This document shows positions 49,660-59,876 of a DNA stretch of 64,000 bases, one piece after another; positions within the stretch are counted from its first letter, which is position 1; every line of letters begins with the position of its first letter. This DNA is from Limnanthes douglasii subsp. nivea (taxonomy: Eukaryota > Streptophyta > Magnoliopsida > Brassicales > Limnanthaceae). The translations under genes and the position numbers were made by a program. The stretch spans positions 285,614,009 through 285,678,008 of the forward strand of contig JAUPFV010000004.1 of NCBI GenBank assembly GCA_036936605.1. Reading direction: 5' to 3'. The notes beneath the pieces are model-generated. The model was not told where the DNA came from. It saw only the letters and a list, made by a program, of their open reading frames with translations, and made no database searches.

Positions 49660-50280
49660 ATTATGACGATACAACTTTAGGTGATTGACATTCCAAGGAT
49701 GCTTGAGTGCGTGGCCATCTTAATCTGCCAATCTGTATACGCCATGGTGCCCTGCTGAAATAATTGTGTACGGGCCTTCCGAATTTGGTCATAGTTTGCC
49801 ACCTATTTCACTAGTGGAGCACTGAAACACCTTCTTTAAGAGTAAATCTTCATCCTTAAAAGAGCGCAGCTTCAACTGAGCATTAAAGCGTCCCCTCATC
49901 GGGTTTCCATAATGTTCTGCTCGCACCCTTGCTTGGTCTTGTCGCTTATCTAAGAGAATCAATATTCGATGACTACAGTGAGCCCCTGCTTCTCGTGATT
50001 GTAAAGCAGCCAATATCGAGCTAGCTTCTACACGATCAAGGCACCAGAGAAAAGGTGAGGTTGAAATTTTCCTATACAAGATGTTATCGAGGACACAAAA
50101 CTTAGTTGCCTTGATTTTCAGCGCTCGAGCCTCATTCTTATTTGTTGTTAATGTGTCGTAACTCAAGTACTGTAAGTATGGGGTTCTCCAATCGACGTCA
50201 TTCATAATTGAATTGATTGTCACTGTTGTTGGTATGAGCTCTGTCATGGGGAGTTGTTGAAGTAAAACTGTGGGATGCTC
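49660..50280 (-). pseudogene. Integrase of element B with catalytic core deleted
   Basis: Minus strand. The linker and N-terminal part read DWRTPYLQYLSYDTL, ALKIKATKFCVLDNILYRK, RVEASSILAALQSREAGAHC, i.e. up to the first zinc-binding His region. The next residues, ILILLDKRQDQARVRAEHY, already belong to the C-terminal domain (FKDEDLLLKKVFQ, then in another frame HPWNVNHLKLYRHNV). Element E and element C have several hundred bases of DDE core at this point. The junction lies near 49,965-49,980. The open frame 50,247-49,789 crosses it, so the deletion is in frame. Confidence 0.85.
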
Positions 50281-50284
50281 TCCT

Positions 50285-50605
50285 GAAGCTGCAGTCTTGG
50301 CTAGAATATCAGCTGCTAAGTTATCATTTTATGGGATCTACTCATATAACACACGGGAGAATTTAGATTCATACTCCTTAAGCACAACAAGGTATTCTTT
50401 GATTCCTTCCTGCATCACGTCATAAGTAAATTGTGCCTGATTAACCACCAACTGAGAGTCAGATTTAATCTTGATATTTTGAGCTCCGGGAAATTAAAGC
50501 GCACAGCCTGTTTGATCTCCTCACCGCTTGGGGACCATATTATAACTCCTGATCCTCCGCCCGACGTAGAAGATGTACCATCAACCTCAACGATCCACTA
50601 GTCTG
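50285..50605 (-). pseudogene. Second RNase H of element B
   Basis: Minus strand WIVEVDGTSSTSGGGSGVII then WSPSGEEIKQAVRFNFP. The VDGTSS string holds the first catalytic Asp of a second RNase H located between the usual pol RNase H and the integrase. This extra domain is the hallmark of the Tat lineage. It is followed by a frameshifted remainder (LVVNQ-type strand region). Confidence 0.8.
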
Positions 50606-50639
50606 ATTCAAGCGCTTTCTGATTGTCTGTGCCAATCTG

Positions 50640-51800
50640 TTGATCTCTAGAAGAGGTGAATTTGGCCAAGAAATTAGCGACTTCTTGCTCCTTGATAGCT
50701 AGGCGTGGCTCGAACCGAATGTTGTACTCGTCGAGTTTGATGCTCCATTTAGTGAGCCTACTTGAAACATATGGCTTCTACAATGCCGTTTGCAAAGGGA
50801 ATGTTGTCTGCACCGTAATTACATGTCCTTGGAAATATGGCCTCATCCGCCAAACTGCAACAACCAAACTCAAAGAAAGTTTTTTGAGGTTCAGATACCT
50901 TGTCTCCGCATCTGTTAGTATTTTTATAGTGTAATATATTGGGCGTTGTACCCCATTCTGGTCGCATACGAGGGTCGAGTTTACAGCAAATGATGATACC
51001 GCAAGGTAAATAAATAAGGGCTCATCGGGGACGGGAGCAGACATAATCTCTGGGGAGGTTAGATATTGCTTAAGCTCAACAAAAGCTCTATCACACTCTT
51101 TGGTCCAGGTAAACTTCTTATCACCTCGTAACACTTTAAAAAGTGATAACTTTTGTCCGATGCGCGGGAGATAAACCTTGAGAGGGCTATTAACCTTCCT
51201 GCAAGACATTGCACTTCCTTAATATTCTTTGGTGGTTCGATTTGTAAAATTGTATTTAGTTGGATGGGGTCTACCTCAATACCCTGTTGACTTACCACAT
51301 AGCCCAAAAACTTACCCTTAACAACAACAAAAGAGCACTTATCCGGGTTAAGTTTGAGGTTAAACCGTCGTAAGAAGTCAAAAACAACCTGTAATGTTTC
51401 CAAATGCTGCGCCTCTTCATGAGTTTTAACATTCATGTCGTCAATGTATGCCTCTAAATGTTTCCCCAAATGATCTTGGAAGATTTGATTTATCAATCGT
51501 TGATATGTCGAACCTGCAGTAGAGATCCCTCCCGGTTTGAAAAGTTGTGTGCTCCTGGCCGGATGGGTGTAGGCGGATCTGATTATACCCAGAATATGCA
51601 TCCATAAAGGATAAGAATTCGCAGCCCGAGGCTGAATCGACCAACTGATCGATTCGTGGTAATGGAAAAGCATCCTTAAGGCATGCCTGATTTAAATCGG
51701 TAAAATCCACACAAATTCTGCATTGGTTGCTCTTATTTTTTACCAAAACCGGGTTGGCTATCCAAACCGGATATTTTGCTTTTCGGATGTGTCCCAAACG
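50640..51800 (-). pseudogene. Reverse transcriptase and RNase H of element B
   Basis: The first part, open at 51,797-51,441, reads KYPVWIANPVLVKNKSNQCR, ICVDFTDLNQAC, FPLPRIDQLVDSASG and FMDAYSGYNQIRLHP. A shift then leads to the frame 51,673-51,059: AGSTYQRLINQIF, the catalytic YIDDM (AYIDDMNVKTHEEA), NLKLNPDKCSF and KFLGYVVSQQGIEVDP. A third frame (51,209-50,778) continues with LFKVLRGDKKFTWTKECDR, the RNase H palm, ETRYLNLKKLSLSLVVAVWR and MRPYFQGH. Motifs are complete apart from two frameshifts, so decay is modest. Confidence 0.92.
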
Positions 51801-52149
51801 GCTTAATTTGGTGACCTCAGCTAATATAGCTGCCTGCTTTTCTGTTGAAAAAGACCTACGCTTTTGTCGTAACGGTTTGGCACACGGGTTGATAGCTAAT
51901 TAATGACTTATGATTGAAGGGCTTACTCCTGAGACGTAGTTGCCTCCTAAGCAAAGACATCTATTTTTTTGCTAATAAGGCTATGAAACGTACCTTTAAG
52001 TCTTGAGATAACTCTTTTCCTAATCGAAGAACTCTACAGTCAACTATGAACGTATCCCTGGTTGTAGTATCTGTGGCAGTTGAATCATCATTTCCTCGTG
52101 GGTCGTCCACTGGGTCCGGAGAGGTAAGATCCAGTGTTCCTGGTTTAGT

Positions 52150-52740
52150 ATCCCCCTCACCGTTTAATTGCTATCAGTTCTCTGGCTGCCTCAACTAAGC
52201 TACCTACTAGATATTTGATGCATCGTCGAAATGTGCACGGCGTTGCCTCCATCTTGTGCAGCCATGGTCTTCCAATTATAGTGTGGTAAGGGCTCGATGC
52301 ATCGGAAATTATAAACAGTATCTTTAGTTCATTCTTTGTGGCTCCATGTCCAACCTTTACAAATAGCTCCACCTTCCCATCACATTGTGAGGTTTTTCCT
52401 TCATAGCCGACCAACGTCCGCTGAGTAGGCCGGTAAGGGGGCACGTTCTGTATACGGTCAAAACTGTTTTTTAAATAATATTTGCCGAGATCCCTCATTC
52501 GACCAGCACTCGAGTTACCATTACTCCTCCGATATCTAAGTGAATGGTTAAAGCATCTTCATAGGGTAGGCTGACACCTCTGTAGTTTAATGTGAGGTCG
52601 GCTACTGTATCCCTATAGTTTCGATAGGAATTTGCATCTATTTCGTACACGTCGAGCTTATTTTTAGCCCGCTTGTTTTGAGTTAACCCCTTACCTTTGG
52701 GCGAGCTCCCCCATGATATGGTGAGAAGCCACTGTTGTTT
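52150..52740 (-). pseudogene. Protease region of element B
   Basis: Minus strand, after the gag stop: YRNYRDTVADLTLNYRGVSL, DALTIHLDIGGVMVTRVLVE, a TGA, GISANII. The family has LVD(T/G)GS at this point, so the catalytic Asp is changed to Glu and a stop follows it. A second open frame (52,498-52,157) carries the downstream motif YHTIIGRPWLHKMEATPCTF. The stretch 51,800-52,150 links protease to RT. Confidence 0.8.
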
Positions 52741-52746
52741 GTTAGC

Positions 52747-54368
52747 TTATGTTTCTTCTCCATTAGCCGGTTTCTCATTGTTTGGAGAATAGACCTCCTC
52801 ACGGCGATCTGGATGAGATCGTTTAATATATTGTATCAGCTCACCATTGTCTATCAAGCGTTGAATCTCTTCTCTTAATTGCCAGCTTTCATCCGTAGAA
52901 TGTCCATGATCATGATTATATGCGCAATAATACTGATTAGATCGTTTAAATCCTGGGGCGCTCATCATGCGCGGAGTTTGGTACTTTGTGTGCCCCCTTG
53001 TTCAATTCTAAATCACCGAGATAACTTCAGTCAACGGGGTGAAGCGTCTATTTGGTTGCTCGAGCTGCTGGGGTTGCCTACTATAATCCCTCCTAGGTTG
53101 CTCCCTAATTATTTTTCGTTATGTTCCGTCTTCTTTGAAATTCGACCGACGTCGCTCGGGAGACCCTCCCCTTCTGGCATCGTCTACCCTAATAAAATTA
53201 TCTGCCTTGGTGAGCAGGTCCCCCATGTTCTCAGTTGGGAACTTGATGAGATCTGCATACAGATCACCCTTTCAGTTGAGCCCTCGTTTCAAGGAGGCCA
53301 CCGTCATGTTTTCGCACAAATTCGGTAAAACATTCATAGCATGAAAAAATCTCCTAACATAACTTTTAAGAGACTCACCTCGTCGCTGGTAAAGGTCCGT
53401 AATTGAATCCCGCTGGCACTTGAGCTCTTTGTTGCCAACAAACCTTTCCCTGAACGCCTTCCACAGTCCTGTGAAGTCAGAGATGAATCCTTTTTACAAG
53501 CTGTTGAACCAATCTTTTGCGTTACCTTTGAGGGTCATTGACAGTCCTCGACACATCATTACATCGTCGTGGTTGAACGTCATCATCATGTTTCTAAACT
53601 GCTCCAAATGCCTTTCTGGGTCTGTTGTTCCGTTATATGATTTCATCCTGAAAGGATCGAACTTCCTCAGGAGCTGTCCTTCGAGAATCTTCTCAGAGAA
53701 TGGTGATTTCTTTAGTATGTAGGCTGATAATCTCGAATGGACCTGATTGTAATGGATATCCTCATTTTCTTGAGCCCGCTTGGTTGACGTCTGCTTTGCC
53801 TCTTCTTGCGGATCCTTGCTACGATTCTTATCCCCGCTCTCGCCCTCACCTTTCTATTTATCATCTCGCTTTGACGACCGATCCGTTCTGTTGACTTTAC
53901 TTGCCTCCGGACCGGACGGTTGATGCACCTTGCTCGTTCCATTGATCTTAGCAGTGAGGGCATGAATAGTGTCATTCATTCCTGCCATAGTGGCGTGCAT
54001 GGATTGTTCCCTTGCATCTCACTCAAACTCTATTTTCAATTGCTCCTCGTGGAGATTCTGGATTCTCTGCTCTTGTTGGAGGACCACCGAATTAGTTGTT
54101 GGGATGGCTTCCATAGTTTCATGAGCCCCCGCTACATCGCCGGTCGATAGAGTTGTACTTCTGCTCGGGGAACAATGGTTGGCTGGATCGGTGGTTCCTT
54201 CGTCACCACAGCCCCATGGGGTGCCATGGGGTTGCCCCCTTAAGAAGCTACAGGACTAGTGTATATGACACCTTGCCCAGTTGGTTGATTCATCGCTCCC
54301 CTCCGGTGCATCGTTGCATCACTAGTTTCCTAGTTGTCTCTCTCGATTCCTGACCTTGTGACTACCAT
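52747..54368 (-). pseudogene. Gag of element B
   Basis: ATG at 54,366-54,368 lies just after the PBS (MVVTRSGIERDN then a TAG at codon 13). After stops and shifts the capsid part is readable: KFDPFRMKSYNGTTDPERHL, EQFRNMMMTFNHDDVMMCRG, LSMTLKGNAKDWFNSL, FRERFVGNKELKCQRDSI, LYQRRGESLKSYVRRF. The nucleocapsid-like end is YYCAYNHDHGHSTDESWQLR, EEIQRLIDNGELIQYI (52,968-52,747). Plus-strand frames at 52,879-54,353 are shadows of this gene. Confidence 0.9.
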
Positions 54369-54387
54369 GGTGGATGGTTAGGAAATT

Positions 54388-54405
54388 CCCACAGACGACG
54401 CCAAA
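54388..54405 (-). other. Primer binding site of element B
   Basis: Minus strand TTGGCGTCGTCTGTGGG, two to three bases after the LTR end (...TGTAACA). Form and position are those of a gypsy PBS; the priming tRNA is not assigned. Confidence 0.75.
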
Positions 54406-54407
54406 TT

Positions 54408-54945
54408 TGTTACAGGAATAACAAGTTCTAACACGGTTAAGTCTTTAGGATTTTAGTCAAGATATTCATCGATAAGTTCTCCCTATTTATAATGCAGTGA
54501 AAGTTACACACGTTTACACTTAATACTGCACTAACTCACTAACGTCACTATTCCTATAATTTCGGAACAACTACTTAAAATTGTTTGACTTAAAAATCAA
54601 AACGTGCGTTATACAATAAAGGAACGCCTGGTCTGATCTACACCTTAAATTGAGCGAAGCCGTTCCTTAAGCGCGATCAGGTATGTTCTATCGTGCAGAG
54701 CTCGAGCTCACTAATCACGTGATCAAATTATCTTCTTTGAGTTCGCACTGTATCCTGGTCTGCTTATCGCATCCCTAATCTGGTCGATCAACTCATCTCC
54801 TCTAATGTCTTCGAGCTCGACCTGCCTTTCTTGTTGAGATCATCAACGCTGTAAAGCTCTTCATTTTATTAATTTCTTGTCCTAATCAAAATTCACGGTC
54901 TTCCTGCTCATGCTCATACTTGTTTGGAGGAATCCCACCTTATCA
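54408..54945 (-). repeat. 5' LTR of element B, complete
   Basis: 538 bases from TGTTACAGG (plus strand; the CA end on the minus strand) to CTTATCA (the TG start). The inner edge abuts the PBS. Right of it lies CCTAA, where the LTR of element A resumes. Confidence 0.92.
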
Positions 54946-55031
54946 CCTAATATATAGTAAAATGCTTGTATATATTAATTCCATAAATACCCTTATATTT
55001 ATACCACCATCTGAATATTCTATCCTTATCA
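54946..55031 (-). repeat. 3' LTR of element A, right piece
   Basis: Matches the last ~85 bases of the LTR at 59,475-59,871: AGTAAAAT, ACATTAATT/ATATTAATT, ACCCTTATATTT and ATCTGAATATT blocks in order, ending TTATCA against CTCATCA. Together with 45,282-45,545 it completes one LTR interrupted by element B. Confidence 0.85.
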
Positions 55032-55046
55032 TGACTCCCCTCTAGG
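55032..55046 (-). other. Polypurine tract of element A
   Basis: On the minus strand CCTAGAGGGGAGTCA abuts the TGATAAGG-like start of the 3' LTR. Confidence 0.65.
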
Positions 55047-58000
55047 CCTTGAGTTTGAATATCAAATGAAACTTAAAGAATCAAAGTATTTAAGTTTCCT
55101 CTATGCATGACTATGCAAAAACGTGAATTAATAAATGATAAATATTTTGATTTTACTTTATCGGTTTAGCTTGAAGCTTGTTGAATTGTTCATTTGATTA
55201 TAAACTCAATTATCAAGTTAAATATCCATCATGTCGTCATCAAATAATTACTTTTATCTTTTTATTCATAATGTATTGGAAAACATTTTCTTTTTTACCC
55301 ATGTATGATGCTTTTCTTTTTGCCGATACCTTCACTTATTTATTTTGCTGATGATTTATTTCTATCTACTATTTTGAACCTTCATCTAACCGACACTTTG
55401 ATGGTAGATTTTGTTAACGCTCTTACCTTAATGATATCAATCTTTAGCTTTCTATATCCGTCTTATGGAGAACGTATGAAGAATGTATTTTGATGTTCTT
55501 TTTCAACCATCATCTGTAGAACATATGGAGAACATATTTGATATCGCTTTACTTTGAAAACATCAGGTTCCGTCACTGTGGATATTATAAACAATAGAAA
55601 AGTATCATGGTCTGTTACTCTTTTAGATGGACTTGACTTATAACCATGATTTCTTTGATTGGGATGAGAGGTAATTTATGCTTTAATAAGTATACTTGGC
55701 TTATAATCATAATCACAACTTAGGGCTTTTGCAACATGGAATTTACTTCCTAGTGTAACCTCTTATAGTTTTCAACTAAGATTGGTTTACAACCATGTTC
55801 GATTATTAGTTATAGTTTTGTTATAGTTTTCTAACTAATGTTATTTTTTTGTAATAGTTAAACTTCGGTCAGAGAAATATGGGAGAGGCCATAATTTAGA
55901 GACTTTCTTTAATAATCGTAGGTTTAGAAACTATTAGAAACCTTCATAATCGTCACTTTACGAATTATTAAATGTATAACCATCGTCTAACCCATATGGT
56001 CCCCCTAGTCCTTGAATCAAATTTAAAGTATTTATTCAAGGACTAATAATTGATGAAGACAATGTAGAACTCACTGTCATTTTTAAGGCTTATTATATGA
56101 CATCGTTTTTGTCGATGTAAAATTTCAATTTAAACCATATATAAAAAATAATATGAAACACTTAAATATATGTCAATATAATGATAAATTCTTTTTAAAT
56201 GTATGTATGATGATGGATTCTTCCTAAATATATGAAGGCTAAGTAATATGTTATGACAATTGAGTTTCATTATGAGAAATATCTCTCGTTTTAATAATTA
56301 TTGATGAATGTGTTGCATAAAATACCACAAATCGTCGTCGCCTTTTATATATCAAATAACCATTGTTTGTTAACAATATGTTTTTATCAACATTATTGCC
56401 AAAGCTATAAAATATTTTGATTTCGTACTTGTTATATATAATAACGCTTTGTTGTGTCATCATATTCATAATTTAAATATTGATTGACATAGAAATCTTG
56501 ATGGTTCAGTAGTTAAAAAGTTAGTCTCATATCAATGAAGACCCTAATTAAAATCTCTGTAAACATCGTCAAAACTTAATTTAATAATTGACAAATTATA
56601 AAACATGTACATTTCTTAAAATATAACTTGATAATTTGTTTCTCCTACAAACTTGTTTGTCATCACTAGCATAACAAGTGAATTTGTTACTTCTACAAAC
56701 GTAATTTTCGTCACTAAAATCTTAATGTAACAAATGATTTTGTTTCTTCTACAAACATGTTTTGCGTCACAAAAAACTTAATGTAACAAATGACTTTAAA
56801 TTTACTAAACAAATAACACACCCAAATTTAATATAACAAATGCTTTGAATTTACTAAACAAATAATAACACCCTTTATACTTTATAATAAACGATATAGA
56901 TTTAAAATAAGAAATTTTACAGATACAAAAATATTAGACGACAAAATAAATTGATAGCGACGACAATTTTTTGATGATACATTTTGTAGACGAAATAATA
57001 TACTAACACAACATTACACTCGATTTTATCGAAGTATCAAATTAAAGAAGAAAATAATTTTTAAGGAAGAATAAGAATTAATGACAAAAAGAATTTACCG
57101 ATAATAAGAATATAATATGATAATTCAATTTAAAACAATTTAATGACATAAAATGGCTTATCAACAAAACAATTTGTCGATGGAATTAAGACGACAAAAA
57201 AATAAAGTATTATATTATTAATTATTCGATAAGAATCAAAAGTGATTCGTCTCTGAAAATTCCTTTCATATATCTCTATGAAAACAATCTATTTGCGTTA
57301 TAAAGCTGTTGTTCTCCACAATATAGCCATTATAAGGCAGCCATAACTTTTACTAATGGAATTCCACCCGGTTGAATACTCACCATTGGAATATCTAACG
57401 ATATAAATTACTACATTATCACCAATTTGAAATAAAACAGGCCAATCTTATTTTTTATATCTTTTGAAGTTGAAAAATAAACGATGCTTAAGATTTCATG
57501 TTATAATAGTTTGCAACATATTGGACATACCCTCAAACTAATTTTGATATCCATCAAAGAGGTTAGACAACAACTACTCAAATTCACTTAATTTCTTGAC
57601 TAAACTTCAATACCTCAAGATGCTTTTGTTTTTACTCGGAATAAACTTCTCTGCTAAATAAGAACTAGATAATATAAAGTTTGAGCAACCATCTTACTTG
57701 GTCTTAAAATCGTAAGAACCCTATAATCAACAAACAAAATTCATCTAGCATGATTTTAAAAAAGAAGTGCCTAAAAAATCATCATATATAAAATATTAAT
57801 TTATTTTTTATATGTAGTGCTAATTGTACTACATAAACATCAAAATATCCCTTAAATATGAACTGTTAGTGGCTTTCTTCCTAAGAATTTCTCTCATTAA
57901 TATTTATATTTTTATTACTCACACGAAAATGCTTTTTAAAATTAATAGTAAGTATTTCTGTTGTAAATTAATATACACTATATTATATATATTTTAATAT

Positions 58001-59456
58001 ATGTAATGTGTGATCATGTAATCATAAATCAATTAGTCGTTATAGTCATATATGATGCATACAATAACATCATAACTGCACTTTAATTTATAAATTTGTG
58101 TGTACTAATTACAAAGAGTTACATTAATGTTATATTACTTATACATGTTTGTGGAGTTATTGTATCTAAATTATTCAAATAATAATTATTATGAATCCTC
58201 ATAAAAAACAGATAATAAATATATAAAGATTTGAATATGTTACCGAGGTTAGTACCGCAATTACATTGTAAATATTTTAAAACAACAAATCTAATAAAAA
58301 TAAATTTTGCAACTTTAAATGTATATACTAGACTCAGATCAGAAATAAGCCTACAATTAATTGAATTTAGCTCAAAATAAAGTAACAAATCAGAGAACAT
58401 ACTTAGAAAGCATTTATTGTTTGACTATATTTACATCGTAAGTTTTCAAACGATTTGATTATTTTTACGAATATGATATTTCTTAGTTTACACACATTAG
58501 AAAATATGTAAATCAAGAGATTAATCATACAAATCATTACATATACATTTTGTCAGTTATATATTAGTTCAGTATAACACAATCAAATATAAATGATAAA
58601 ATGTTTTACATTTTAGTATGAGTTTCATGATGAAGCACAAAATAGGTAAAAAGCTCAAAGAAATACAAATACTAGAAACACGATATTGTTACGAGAGTTA
58701 ACACATGTTAACAATCAAGAATGATAAAGTGTAAACTTAATATACACAAATCAACTTGAATTCAATCAAAATAAACCTAACATCAAGAACAATCAAATAT
58801 TCAATCAAGAATTATTCAATAACAATCAACTATTAAATCAAGAATCAAGAATCAATAAATTAGTAACTGATTTTTACTGATCTAACTCACAATATCTGAT
58901 TTCATCTTAAAATAAGAAATAATTGATTAACGCTTACTAACAAACACTGTTACTTGGATCGTGACTTGTCAACTTGCTGGTGAAATTGATCCTTTGGATA
59001 TGCATCGTTAGAAAACAAAACAATCATTAACTTGATAGGAATCAGCAATCAAATCACGGGGATTCATCATTTCTTTAACCAAATATTTTTTTATTTGTTC
59101 ATTGTAGTACTTTTGACAAATTATAATTAATTTTAATAAATCGACGAAAGATGATGAACATGAGCTTCGATTGATCTTAAACGACAACGTAAGAGAAATA
59201 CTTTCTAATTTCTTTCCTAATTCACTAATGGCTTCATAGCTACATCCGATTTTAGGTCTTCCTACTTGGAAATATCAATTTTCTCCAGATTCTTAGTTTT
59301 TTCGGAGATCTGAGCATGCTTTCATGATGAATAATTTGTTCAATAAATACTAATCAAACTATTTATGATTTTGAAGAATAACAATTTAAGTAATAATTTT
59401 ATTCCTTTTCCTAACTCTTGTGTTCTAATTTTTTTTAACTCAGAATCAAAAACGTT
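55047..59456. other. Internal region of element A, non-coding as far as I can see
   Basis: About 4.4 kb, AT-rich, without gag, protease, RT or integrase motifs on either strand. It holds a CCCCCTAGTCCTTGAATCAA phrase near 55,993 related to the phrase seen twice left of the antisense ORF of element C, a five-copy degenerate repeat (56,632-56,880) and a stretch rich in GACGACA/CGACGAC words (56,930-57,200). Confidence 0.6.
56632..56880. repeat. Five-copy degenerate tandem repeat, unit about 40-56 bp
   Basis: Consecutive segments share TTTGTT.CTTCTACAAAC, CGTCAC.AAAA and CTTAATGTAACAAATG blocks; the last two copies are more diverged (TTTACTAAACAAATAA). It is inside element A. Confidence 0.7.
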
Positions 59457-59474
59457 TTCCACAAACAGCGCCAT
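59457..59474 (-). other. Primer binding site of element A
   Basis: Minus strand ATGGCGCTGTTTGTGGAA, directly after the LTR end ...CCTCATCA. Same general form as the PBS of element B (TGGCG...TGTGG). Confidence 0.7.
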
Positions 59475-59871
59475 TGATGAGGTTCAAAAACTTTATTAAA
59501 TATGTTAAAGATGTTTCAGAACTAGAAAGAAGAGAAAATGACTTTTACAGAGAATAGAGAGATTTTTAGATAGAGAAAATAATTAATCAATTAAAATTTG
59601 AATCAATGAGATAGATCCACTTCTTGGGTAATCCTCTTATGTATATAGCAAATATCAAGTATACAAATGTAAAATATCAATACATCCTGACTTGCAAGTA
59701 TACAAATGTAAAATATCAATACATCCTGACTTGCAAGTATATTAGTATAAATAACTAATATACCCTCATTTGTAGATATATTGAATCTTAATATAAAGTA
59801 AAATATCTTTATACATTAATTATATATATGCCCTTATATTTTACAAATATCTGAATATTTTATACTCATCA
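59475..59871 (-). repeat. 5' LTR of element A
   Basis: 397 bases, TG...CA on both strands, inner end against the PBS, outer end against the target duplication GGCTT. A 39-bp tandem duplication (59,656-59,733) is present here and not in the 3' LTR. Confidence 0.88.
59656..59733. repeat. 39-bp tandem duplication in the 5' LTR of element A
   Basis: Two adjacent, apparently identical copies containing ACAAATGTAAAATATCAATA and CATCCTGACTTGCAAGTAT. Confidence 0.95.
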
Positions 59872-59876
59872 GGCTT
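59872..59876. repeat. Target site duplication of element A, right copy
   Basis: GGCTT immediately after the CA end of the 5' LTR of element A, identical to 45,277-45,281. Confidence 0.9.

Larger units (their letters stand above)
45546..54945 (-). mobile_element. Element B: Tat-type Ty3/gypsy retrotransposon with antisense ORF
   Basis: Minus-strand order: 5' LTR (54,408-54,945), PBS, gag, protease, RT, RNase H, second RNase H, integrase, spacer, an ORF on the opposite strand, PPT, 3' LTR (45,571-45,938, truncated). A second RNase H after the first is characteristic of the Tat lineage, in which extra ORFs near gag or between pol and the 3' LTR, some of them antisense, are known. Each gene has stops or shifts, and the integrase core is deleted, so it cannot move by itself. 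The LTRs differ at about 22 of ~250 aligned bases by eye. It inserted into the 3' LTR of element A. Confidence 0.9.
45282..59871 (-). mobile_element. Element A: LTR retrotransposon inserted in integrase of C and carrying element B
   Basis: Bounded by TGATGAGG at the left and TCATCA at the right, with GGCTT duplicated outside. The 5' LTR is 59,475-59,871. The 3' LTR is split by element B into 45,282-~45,545 and 54,946-55,031. A PBS-like string follows the 5' LTR (minus strand TGGCGCTGTTTGTGG) and a purine tract (AGAGGGGAGTCA) precedes the 3' LTR. Without B it would be about 5.2 kb, with an internal region (55,032-59,474) in which I see no gag or pol, so it appears non-autonomous (LARD-like). 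The two LTRs differ visibly at many positions, more than those of B, so A is the older insertion. Confidence 0.88.

Noticed and set aside
52879..54353. Several plus-strand open frames of 60-150 codons
   Set aside because: They are antisense shadows of gag of element B; the minus strand has the conserved capsid motifs.
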